A stretch of DNA of 64,000 nt from Lamellibrachia satsuma (Eukaryota; Annelida; Polychaeta; Sabellida; Siboglinidae). The stretch spans positions 2,334,501 to 2,398,500 of the forward strand of contig BSQZ01000005.1 of assembly GCA_033239005.1 (NCBI GenBank), written 5' to 3'. The stretch's first letter is position 1, and every line of letters begins with the position of its first letter. The translations under genes and the position numbers were made by a program. The notes beneath the pieces were generated by a model that did not search any database, was not told the DNA's origin, and saw nothing but the letters and a program-made list of their open reading frames with translations. This document shows positions 1 to 8,838 of this stretch, piece by piece.

Positions 1-1390
1 TCTGAATTGTTCAAATACATTATTTCTGACTGATATAACAAAATTAACTAAAGGCGTCACTAAAGGCAGCATTGTTTCCCAGTCAGAAACCCATAGTTAG
101 TTGCAAAGAGCTATGTTAGTAACCAGTTAAGGTTTTAACCCGTGTTTGTTTAATTAAGCCAGGAAGTCCATAATGAAGGAGCTATTCATCATTTAGCCTT
201 GAATCTAAGGCAACACCAGTCAACATAAACAATGGACAGTCTTAAGAACTAGCTGAGTCTATTTTTATGGTGACTCAAGTCACACAACACCTGTAGTCTT
301 TATTCAACTTAGCACACAACCCCTTTGTTCGTTTGGGCAAATCTTCTCACTAGTAGATTCACTACATTTATTACATAGGTAATTCTGGGGTCAGACCAAT
401 AAATGCAGTATGATAAATTACTTATCTGACGGTTATACATTTTATTATAATAAATACATTATTATAGTTAGATTATGAACCTGATGTACTGTTTTATATT
501 ATTGCTCAATAAACCTAATATTTTGTACTGTGCAGAGTAAACCTTCATTTATATTGTCTGACTTGTGAATCCTGTTGCACAACACGTTCTGGGTAAAAGT
601 GTTTTGTAGTGAGCAGATCATGGCTACAGTCTACAAATCAGAAGGTGGTCAGATGGTAAGTGCCGTTAACAATCAGGTGCTAACAAAACTACACTAGGGT
701 GAGAGAGAGCAGAGATAAGAGAAGTGCTAAACAAAGAAAAGCAGTCCTTGAGGTTTCAGGTGAGAAATCCTTTGGTGCCTCAGACTTTATTTATAACCTG
801 CTTAACACTGAGCAGATTTAGCAATTACCCACTCATTTGAGATCTTGAGATCATCACAAAAATATTTGAAGATTATTGGCTAGGTTTTTCTGAGATGGTA
901 ACCCTAAGTATTGATTGATTTAAGTGAGTGTACATGTGCCAAGTATATATGTGACTCAAAGGTGGGCTAATCAGAGTGCCCCTCTATATCTCATGCCACA
1001 TGTCTATGACATAACCGTTTTATTATGTTATGTTATGGTAATGTGCTAAACACGACAAGGTGGAAATAAAAGGCCACATGAAAAAATATGTAAATGTACT
1101 CATACTCAACCATCATTGCCATCACCAATGTACTTCGTACTTGTACTCAGGAAAATGTACTTGGACCCAAGTCTGCTGACCATTCTTCACAATTGCACAT
1201 TGTAATCGACCCAGTGATCACGACTGGACCAAGTGTTCAAACAACACACTTCCCGCCATTCAATCTCTTTTCCACACCCAGTGCCTGACCACACAATTAA
1301 CTCGACATGTCATCATGTTTTTCTTGCTAAACTCATCAACCAAATCACCCCCATATAGTACCAACGTTGAATCATATCTGCCCAACTGAC
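1..1390 (-). other. Intron of the KIFC1-like gene, open at left edge
   Basis: AT-rich sequence with no exon I can support on the minus strand. The next exon (rest of the stalk, then the motor) must lie to the left of base 1. A stretch around 1200-1310 resembles one near 11850-11980: both contain CCCAGTGCCT followed by CCACACAA. This suggests a diverged dispersed repeat. Nothing else stands out. Confidence 0.55.
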
Positions 1391-1631
1391 CTGAGTTGCT
1401 GCTGCAGATATGCTGCCCTCTGCTGGACCGACTGAGCCTCGCTGTCCTTCTCGGCCACGGCGCCCCGCAGCCTCGTGTTCAACTCCTCCATCTGCACCAG
1501 TCGGTCGCCACTCGTGCAAGTCTCCAGCTCCAGATTCTCTTTTTGCTTCAACAGATGTGTCATGGCCGACTCCATGTCTTGCAGACGACCTTTCAAATCC
1601 CACGCTGCCCGCTTCTTGCCACCACCAACGC
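1391..1631 (-). CDS. KIFC1: KIFC1-like coding exon 5 (AWDLKG motif and start of coiled-coil stalk)
   Basis: The exon is 241 nt. The acceptor is CATTGACAG|GCGTTGG and the donor CAACTCAG|GTCAGT, entering in phase 1 and leaving in phase 2. It encodes VGGGKKRAAWDLKGRLQDM, then about 55 residues of heptad-like, Glu/Gln/Leu/Arg-rich sequence (MTHLLKQKENLELE, VQMEELNTRLRG, QQRAAYLQQQLR). AWDLKG is the junction between tail and stalk in KIFC1. The frame and GC-rich composition stop at the donor, and intron sequence runs from there to the left edge. Confidence 0.85.
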
Positions 1632-4600
1632 CTGTCAATGACCAATACACATCACTTGTTATGAGACAATATACTTGTTTAATTAATATTTTGTGCATTC
1701 ACATTACGACCAGATAGGTTTATGTGACTGTGAGCACACTTTGACAGCTGTTCTCCAACTTCTGTGTGCTCTCCTGACACCTATGAACTTTTTTATGCCA
1801 CCAGATTTTTTGTTTAATTGTACCACTGTTCGACATTCAATTTCCTTCATATCACCAAACATGCCTTCAGGTCACTGGACGTTGGTCACTGGTTGCTGGA
1901 CCAGTCTTCATGTCACCCAACATTCTCACAGGTCAGTTAAAGTCCTTTCAGGTTAACGATTGCATCTTCACATCAGCTGCCATCATGATTGTAATATCAA
2001 TATCATGATACATCATTACAAACATCACTTCTGGTCTATTAAGAAGCAAGGATTTTACAACAGACACTTGTTACAATGACTAAAATATGATAAAATCAAA
2101 TATAGTGCTGCAATCAGCAAGAACGAATAAGACAGAGAAACTACACTTACCACCTGCATTTGTTTTTGCTGTGGTTGACACAGGAGGTCGGACTGGCACA
2201 CTCGCTGGCTTTGGAGGGGGTCTAGCTGCAGCTCCACCTGGTGCTGGTAACAACAATCATAGAATAATCACAATACATAACCATTTATTCAAACAGAACA
2301 TTAACACACATATAATAAATTAGCTTGTGAAGACCATACATTATTATAAAGTTACATAAATAAAATTTACCTAACAACTACGGAATACTTGACAATGCGT
2401 AAATTTGTTTTAATGAACCACAATTTGTCAATATAATCTTACTGAACATTATATGTCTATGAATAGTGACCTTGTCGTTCAGCATGCAATATAAGTATGG
2501 TATTTGAGTTGAAACATTCAAATTAAACATATAATCTCTAGAGAAAATAATATGATTCTATGGTTTTACAATAAAAAAACTACCTTTAACCAGACAATTG
2601 TTTTTTAGATTCCCCAGAAAGTGTACAACTAATATGACTCGTGTAGTAAAAAAGTGTCTAAAATCCTACCTTTCCTGACAGTCGATGTGGCTGGGGCTGG
2701 ACGTCTTGCCCCAATACCAGTGGTGGCCCCCCTTGAACCAATGGTCCCTGCACCCCTTGGACCATTGATCCCTGCAACACGGGAAACTGTCTTCCCTCGG
2801 GAAACAGGAACTGTGGCTTTTTTGCTCCCTGAGCTCTTAGTGCTCAGTGACGAAATTGTTGATACGTCGGATGACGATGACACATCAGACGACATTGACA
2901 GGTTGAGACAAATCTTCTTGTCAGCGGCTTTCTATCAAAAAATTTTGACATATGATAAGATAGACATTGTCTCAATCAAAAACACATAGTTATGAGGATT
3001 AACAACTCAATAATGACCACTTCTCTATGGATGAAATTTTAAAAGTTCGGAGCTGAAAATAGAAAAAGCAAATAAATTTAGTTGAATATATTTATAAGAC
3101 AATGATTAGTTTTGATTACTCATGTAAATATGAAATATTGTCATGTAGTAAGACTACCCATTTGAAGTTTCATGTGTCATGCCTTTCAAAACAAAACTTA
3201 CTGGCGATCCACTGGCTTTGCGCTTTTCACCGCAAACACTAAGGGCTTGTGTGTTCTTCATGCCCGGCGTGGGCAGACGGCTGCGCGGAGTTAACGCTGG
3301 TAGCTTGCTAACTGTCGGATGCACTGTCGCCACATTGACGCTCTTTGTCCCTAATGGTTCTCTCTGTCAACAAATAACGGTTCTCTCTGTCAATAAATAA
3401 TGAAGGAACTTATTTCTGAAACAATAACAATGTGTAGTCATATATAGGCGCTGGTATCGACAGGAGACAAGTCTGAAAATGATCTGGGGCTTACCCCATT
3501 ATCAGGGCAAGTTTTTTTGCATCAGCTAATGTTTTGCCGATATGTGTTTTGTAGATCGAGACCACTGGTTCAATCTGTGAGTCCACGTCAGATTTTCTCC
3601 ATTTCCCAGTGTGGGATCCTTTACTTCCCATAGAACAGACACCAGACAGAAGGGACCACCAGCTTTTACTAGTTTTAGTGTCTGTTCCGAAATACACAGG
3701 GAAATTGTGGTAAACAAAATTGCACAAGTTTTGAAACGGCAGTAGATGGACTCGAACCAGGTATGTGGTCCTCTCGATTCTGGGTCAACTGACAGTCCAG
3801 TGCTACCACAGATTGAGCTGCAGCACCCCAAAATACCTTTTTTTAGCACTAAAATCCAACTGAAAGGCTGTGAATGGAAAGCTATAGGTACAATCCAGAT
3901 CTTCAGTTTTTGTGACTATTTTGGACATATCTTATGCAATTTTTTCAGCTAAAAAATAAATTAGAAAAATAAAACAGAAAAAAATCTGTTGCATGCGTTG
4001 AAGCTACCAAGCCTGTATTACAGAAGAGCAAGAGGAGGCATGATCGAAATTTACAAATATCTGCATGGCATCTACAAAGTTGACAAAATGCCACTTCAGA
4101 TGGACCACAACACAGTGACAAGGGGACACAGACTGAAGCTCAAGAAGGAACGTGTGACAGCTAGACAACGGAAGAGCTACTTTAGACACAGAGTAGGGAA
4201 CAGGTGGAACTCTCTCACAGAGGAAGTGGTTTCAGCACACACCCTAAATGCATTCAAAGCTAAACTAGACAAATTGTGGTGCGCTTACACTTTTGAGCAA
4301 AGTGACAACTTCCCACCCATGCGCACAAATTACAGTAAAGACCAACCAAAAGGCTATTAGCCTAAAAGAGCTGAAGGAGGATATATGTATGGGACCAAAA
4401 AAAGGTAGATTCCCAGCTAAAATGGGAGTCTTGACAGATATGTAATTTTCCAAAAAAATTTATTTGAAGAATTAAGTCGACAATTATTTTTGGCTTCGAA
4501 TATTTTATTATTAAATTAATATAAAATAATAAATCAGTTTTTTTTAATAAGAAAGCACATGCAGTGCCCGTGGAAGTCTAGCACTAAAAGCAAACATGGC

Positions 4601-4882
4601 AAACGTGTTTGGTATGTACTATGCCTATAAAATTATACGTATCATGTAAGAAAGTCATCAAGCGATGCCTGTGATCTGTCTGCACCCTCAGCATGTTAAG
4701 GCTAGGCAGAATTTTGGAACCTCAGGAGGGGTCGTACCCGTGGCATCTGCTTTTCTCTCGACTCTTGTTTCTGGCGCCGCAATACCGTGGTTGTTGCATT
4801 GTATATTTAATGTATCAATCGATCAATACTGTCTTTGAATACTACTTACAAATACAACTAGTTCACATACCTCATTGTCCAT
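1391..4882 (-). CDS. KIFC1: KIFC1-like kinesin-14, 5' part of gene (5 coding exons, 3' end off window)
   Basis: Minus-end-directed C-terminal kinesin of the spindle. In the family it cross-links and slides microtubules, clusters centrosomes, and shuttles to the nucleus through its tail. Only the tail and the start of the stalk are present. Joining 4882-4871, 3363-3202, 2931-2670, 2243-2151 and 1631-1391 gives one open frame of 770 nt (256 codons plus 2 nt), with every junction phase matching (0, 0, 1, 1) and GT/AG at each site. The tail is rich in Ser, Pro, Gly, Arg and Lys and includes an NLS-like KRKAS. The strongest identity clue is GGKKRAAWDLKGRLQDM, which matches the PAWDLKGQL segment just before the stalk of vertebrate KIFC1 (recalled, not searched). 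A heptad-like coiled coil follows. The order tail then stalk, with a motor expected downstream, is kinesin-14. The motor domain is not visible, so the call rests on the tail and stalk. Confidence 0.82.
2151..2243 (-). CDS. KIFC1: KIFC1-like coding exon 4 (Pro-rich linker)
   Basis: The exon is 93 nt, phase 1 in and phase 1 out (TTACCAG|CACC to GGTG|GTAAGT). It encodes PGGAAARPPPKPASVPVRPP followed by VSTTAKTNAG, a proline- and alanine-rich linker. Both junctions restore intact codons: G|CA at entry and G|GC at exit. Confidence 0.75.
2670..2931 (-). CDS. KIFC1: KIFC1-like coding exon 3 (Ser-rich then Gly/Arg-rich tail)
   Basis: The exon is 262 nt, entering in phase 0 after TTTTTTGATAG and leaving in phase 1 at AGGAAAG|GTAGGA. 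It encodes KAADKKICLNLS, then a serine run (MSSDVSSSSDVSTISS), then a basic Gly/Arg/Pro/Ala stretch (RGAGTIGSRGATTGIGARR). The first codons continue the KRKASGSP end of exon 2. Low-complexity basic sequence of this kind is usual for the microtubule-binding tail of KIFC1 orthologues, which conserve composition more than sequence. Confidence 0.78.
3202..3363 (-). CDS. KIFC1: KIFC1-like coding exon 2 (tail domain, NLS-like)
   Basis: The exon is 162 nt, exactly 54 codons, phase 0 at both ends. The acceptor is TTGTTGACAG|AGAGAACC and the donor is TCGCCA|GTAAGT. It encodes a Ser/Thr/Pro-rich basic segment with possible CDK-type sites (LTPRSR, LPTPGMK) and a KRKAS NLS-like stretch near the end. That is the expected composition of a kinesin-14 tail, which binds microtubules and importins. 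Base composition is clearly richer in CpG than the introns on either side. A duplicated acceptor lies 23 bp upstream; using it would shift the frame. Confidence 0.78.
3356..3401 (-). repeat. 23-bp tandem duplication carrying the 3' splice site of kinesin exon 2
   Basis: The unit at 3356-3378 and the unit at 3379-3401 are nearly identical (two differences). Each contains the reverse complement of TTGACAG|AGAGAACC, so the acceptor exists twice, 23 nt apart. The proximal copy (exon start 3363) keeps the frame. The distal copy (start 3386) would add 23 nt and reach a stop codon 11 codons later. Confidence 0.85.
3488..3835 (-). mobile_element. tRNA-derived SINE, family 1, in kinesin intron 1
   Basis: On the minus strand the head has a tRNA-like box B (GGTTCGAGTCC). 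The body continues CATCTACTGCCGTTTCAAAACTT, split here as CATCTACTGC and TTTCAAAACTT. The tail has CTGTGTATTTCGG, GGTCCCTTCTGTCTGGTGTC and GGATCCCACAC. The same order of blocks occurs at 53.85 kb and 61.3 kb, which defines a dispersed family. The copy is diverged and sits between exon 2 and the LINE tail. Confidence 0.75.
3975..4365 (+). mobile_element. LINE reverse-transcriptase C-terminal remnant
   Basis: An open stretch reads LKLPSLYYRRARGGMIEIYK, LHGIYKVD, RGHRLKLKKER, RKSYFRHRVGNRWNSL, VVSAHTLNAFKAKLDKLW. This is the characteristic C-terminus of non-LTR retrotransposon ORF2 (CR1/jockey-like), just after the RT domain. The remainder of ORF2 is absent, as expected for 5'-truncated insertions. 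It lies in intron 1 of the kinesin gene, antisense to it. The frame is intact for about 120 codons, so the insertion may be fairly young. Confidence 0.85.
4366..4870 (-). other. Proximal part of kinesin intron 1
   Basis: Mostly AT-rich intron between the LINE remnant and coding exon 1. A more CpG-rich patch at about 4690-4790 has an open frame of about 110 codons on the plus strand, but it matches no family I know and shows no supporting splice sites. Confidence 0.4.
4871..4882 (-). CDS. KIFC1: KIFC1-like coding exon 1 (start codon; encodes MDNE)
   Basis: The start codon is ATG at 4882-4880. Four codons (M-D-N-E) are followed directly by a good donor, GAG|GTATGT, at 4870. The exon ends in phase 0, and the next exon opens in phase 0 with R-E-P-L, so the join stays in frame. 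Human KIFC1 also begins MD followed by a short charged stretch. Just upstream on the same strand, about 70 to 130 bp away, are CHR-like and CCAAT elements, so the 5' UTR is probably short. The coding part is only 12 nt, so it rests on position, phase and promoter context rather than on protein similarity. Confidence 0.6.
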
Positions 4883-4945
4883 TGTGTATTTTGTCAAAAC
4901 AGCAATATAACAAACTCCTCGATGTCTTGTTGTTTACTTGGAAAT

Positions 4946-5039
4946 TGACGTCTTCGAATTTTGAACCCGCACACCTGATTGGTCTACGTCATTCCATTTC
5001 ACGCAGTGATTGGTTGGTCTCTACGAGGGCCGACACGTG
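4946..5039 (-). promoter_or_regulatory. Putative G2/M-type promoter of the kinesin gene (CCAAT pair plus CHR)
   Basis: On the minus strand, reading toward exon 1: an E-box CACGTG (5034-5039), CCAAT (5009-5013), CCAAT (4978-4982), TTCAAA (4960-4965, a CHR element TTTGAA on the plus strand), TTCGAA (4953-4958), and a partial CRE TGACGTC (4946-4952). The CCAAT boxes are 31 bp apart. NF-Y-bound CCAAT boxes spaced 31-33 bp, followed by a CHR near the start site, are the known signature of G2/M-expressed genes, and KIFC1 is one. The start codon lies about 70 bp further on. The motifs are seen; the function is inferred. Confidence 0.55.
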
Positions 5040-5279
5040 CCTCTAAACAGCGCTTATTCATTCAATATATTTGTGTTCGCGGAGAGCGAAACCGCAACGA
5101 TGACACCAACACATAATATAGTCATATACGTTTCTCACAAGCAGAACAACCCTATATTCTGGTCAAAAGTTCACATATGTTTTAGATGTCATTATAATAT
5201 AACCTTCAGTACTTCAGGTTTAAAAAAATGCTATTACATTATTCACCAGGTGTCACTACTATAGACCACGTAGTCGTGA

Positions 5280-5640
5280 AAGATTTGTGCCCTGCGACCG
5301 TAGCGCCACCGAACGGATACCTGTAAACAAATCCAGGTTTACATTCTGGCGCTTTTCACACTGCGAAGCGAGTCTGTGATTGTGTATAATAGCACTAGTG
5401 CAAGGATCGTACATGTCAAAGACCGCAACTGGAATGTAATGCTAAAAAGTGTACAGACTATGAAAAGCGGATAGATCGCCGTTTCATATGCAAGGCTGTT
5501 GACGCGGTAAGTTGATCACGGGAAAATGGCAAGGTAGCAGGACTATTGTTCACCGCAACTCGCATGACGCGTGCAGACGGCATTTTCTCTTGTGTCGCGG
5601 TGACGTGACGTCATGGCGCTTTTCATGTTTGGACACACCC
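5280..5640. promoter_or_regulatory. CpG-rich divergent promoter zone with a consensus CRE
   Basis: CpG dinucleotides are frequent here and rare in most of the surrounding sequence. There is a full palindromic CRE, TGACGTCA, at 5606-5613. A plus-strand donor-like GACGCG|GTAAGT occurs at 5507, which could end a non-coding first exon of a plus-strand transcript. The nearest plus-strand gene is liprin-beta, 24 kb away, so a bidirectional promoter is possible but unproven. Confidence 0.4.
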
Positions 5641-7617
5641 TAAGACAATAATTATTATTGAACATAATGCATACATAATAACCTAGCATATGACATGTAA
5701 AGTTCAATATTCAGTGGCGTCAAGTATAACAAATAAACGACGTTAACATGTTTTCTTTATATACTGTACTCTATAGTAGTTTAGAGGAGAGATCAGTTGA
5801 GACTAAAGACGTGTAAAGTTCGCCTAAACTGGTGTTGTTTATAATATTAATTATAGTTTTAATATATGATGTAATATGTTATTGTACATTGCATATTACA
5901 TCAAGAACTAAGCAATATAATGATAAGAACAGCGTATTCATGTCAGTGCAATAATTTTATTTTTAATTTATTATATATATTATTTTAGTAAACACCTTTT
6001 TTTACTCAAACAATTGTTTATTTTTATTATGGTATTGTTCAGTGATAATGGTACCATAAGTACCTGTTGTGGATGTAGTTCACGTTACTTTAAATTCCAC
6101 TTTACATATACTGTATGCATTTAAACATTAATAACTCTATCATGTACATAGACATAGTTAAAACTGTTGATACTATTTGTGTTTATTTGATTAAAATGTA
6201 ATCAGCAAAGGTAAGGCTATTAGAAAATGTGCTTTCACTCCACAAGAACCGATCATCTCTACCATTTCTGCTGAAGCCAGTCTGCTGCTTTCCATGTTTT
6301 TTTACTCTAAGCTTTAATTGTGACAGGATGCCTCTCCCTGTGATAATGTTACAGACACCTAAGATAAAATAGTTCAGGCCTTGCATTATTTAACTGAAAA
6401 AAACTGCACAAGAATAGTATGTTGTCTTTTGTGCTGGCTTGATTTGACCTGCTAGTGTCATGGTGTCATGGAGGTAGATGACATATCTCAGAATAATGAT
6501 AGATGAGCTATCCTTTGAAATACAAACCGACCATGCCATTTAAAAGCAGACTAAATACTGCCTATCATTAGAAGATCGGTCCAGTAACATGATGCGACAA
6601 CATTTGTTCAGCACAACACCCTGTGACTCACTGCACTTGAGCATGTGCAGTGGCATTGTCAAGACAGTATATGGGCATTCTATAGAGAATGCACAACTAA
6701 ATCAAGGTTTGAAATATAAAATTTTCCAGAAATAATTGAATTTTTTAAACAAGTATTACCGATCAAAGAATATGAAAAACTTGTATGCAGTATAAATATA
6801 GTAATGATGTCATATCTCATATATTGTGAATGTAAACTTGGGGCCAGGTAGACTGCTAAGTACTGGTATTTTAGTACTGAGTTTACCATAAGAGCCCCTT
6901 CTTTGAGAGAGTGATTATACTGCTACAATCTGATTAATGGTGATAACAAATGGGCTTTGTAGACTGCGCTGATGTTTTGGCCTTTGTGTGAAGTCTAAAC
7001 ATCCTTTTCCTCCTGTTGAATCAGATAAGGTGACACTATCTGCTTTTTCTATCTGCTCCGATTTAAGCAGCTTTATAGTGCAAGTCCTGCCCATTTAAAA
7101 CCAGCCCATTTTAAGCCCGCTGGCTGTAAATATAGCAGCTATAAGCTCAGTGGCATATGAACATAAACATGGATATCAGCCGATAACATGTTTGATAATA
7201 TTAAAATACTGGCATTTTTATACAACCCACTCTATAGATTCAGTTAAATGAAGCATGTTCAATTTTGTCAAATGATTTGATAAACTGAGAAGGCAATCAA
7301 AAATCTTTTTTTACAGAAGTACTGCCAAAGGACAACATTTAAAAGCAGCATTAATAAAGATATAATATGTAGGTATCTTGTATTTACTTACCACGTGCAT
7401 TTATGTACAGTCCTCCCGAGTTCACCTTACCAGCCCTTTGGGGCATGATTGACATATATTAGAATAATTACCTGCTGGAATGTGAGGGTAAAATTACCCT
7501 GCAGCTGTGGTGGGGTATAATCACAACATGATCTATTCCTGCCCCTGTCCCAATACAGAGGAAGTTCAGTGATAATACCACAGTGGTTCCATCTGATCTG
7601 TTAACCCCCCCCCCGAC
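5641..7617. other. Gene-free AT-rich sequence
   Basis: No supported coding exon, RNA gene or element on either strand. The block from 5640 to 6180 is especially AT-rich, with many TAATATTA-like stretches. Confidence 0.5.
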
Positions 7618-7862
7618 AGTTTTGTTCATTCCACATTGCTTCAGTTCACTCAGATATCTAAGTGAGTACCTGGCTGTAGACAGTGGTGGATAAAACTGCA
7701 TATGTGAATGAATAGTCTTTGTGCGGTAATTGCTGCATGGCTGAATCCTTCCCACTCAGACAAATGAAGTTGATGTTCGACTGTTGGAATGAACAGGTCT
7801 GCTGTGCGTCAAGTGTGAAGCGATTTGAGCAGTCATATGCACTGGATACAGAGCTATATACT
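7618..7862 (+). mobile_element. SINE, family 2 (5'-truncated copy)
   Basis: The body contains CACATTGCTTCAGTTCACTC, GAGTACCTGGCTGTAGACAG, AGTCTTTGTGCGGTAATTGC, ATGGCTGAATCCTTCCCA and the tail ACTGGATACAGAGCTATATA. The same blocks in the same order occur on the minus strand at 20.2 kb, and parts recur at 14.1, 29.8, 34.0 and 52.4 kb. The tRNA-like head is missing or degraded. Confidence 0.65.
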
Positions 7863-8763
7863 TCAGATTAAGAACTTACTGTTCGTTACCTTTTGGTACT
7901 GGCATGTCTCGATTCCGACAATAATACTATTATTTCATAAACTTCAGCTGCTGCTTCATAAAATATATGTTATGCAAGACTAACCCCAGTGCAAGTTGGT
8001 GTTGATTATTTAGTATAAAATAGCTTTGTGTAAATTGGTGTCCATTGTCATAGTTGTGTCAGAAACTGTAAGAACTCAGACACTTGTCTACAAGACTACA
8101 TGGCTATCAGACATATCACCCATTTGTTTGATGTTCTTGTCTATTAGACCAATTATTGATGTTTTATGACACTAATTCTAAGTGAGTCATGATTTTGCAA
8201 AAATATTTTGCATTGAGGTTTTCGTGCTTCACAGTGATTTTGCTTAGCAAAGAATTCACCATTGTGGAGGTCTCTGAGTCAGTCTGTTAAAGACCAACAC
8301 AGAATAACATGTCACATGCTGTCAGAGTTATATGTCACCTGTCAGAATTGTTTATAGTGCTCATTACCAACAGATAGAATAGCAACCTTCGGGAGTGTCT
8401 TGATTGGATACCATACTTAGCTAATTATTGCTTCTAGACCTACGTCTTTCTCCGTCTTTTCTAAGCACTTGATGTTGTTGTTTGAGTTGTATTCAGTTTT
8501 TATTACTGATAAACTCCGGAACATTTAGAGTGGTTGGGTTGGTTGGTTACTCTTGGCAGCTCATCTTTGTATTATGAATAAAAAGGTGATTCCAATTTTC
8601 TTTAATATGAAAGTCAATCAGAACAGATTTACAGTTTGTGTTTAAAAGACATAACATGCCTGTTCTAGATGGCTGTATGTGATGTATTTAAGAAGGAACC
8701 AAATTGACATTTTAAATCACTTTGTGCAAGGAACTTTTAATCACTAGTGGGCTTGTGGTACAT
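7863..8763. other. Gene-free sequence
   Basis: I see no coding exon, RNA gene or repeat element here. Confidence 0.45.
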
Positions 8764-8838
8764 TGTACACATCTTGTACACATCTTGTACACGTCTTGTA
8801 CACATATTGTACACATCTTGTACACATATTGTACACCA
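8764..8838. repeat. 11-bp tandem repeat (TTGTACACATC), about 7 copies
   Basis: Consecutive 11-bp units begin at 8764, 8775, 8786, 8797, 8808, 8819 and 8830 (partial). Variants are ATC, GTC and ATA at the unit end. Each unit carries the palindrome TGTACA. Confidence 0.9.

Noticed and set aside
4693..5046. 117-codon plus-strand frame over the kinesin exon 1 and promoter
   Set aside because: No similarity recognised; it overlaps the promoter motifs and the antisense of exon 1.
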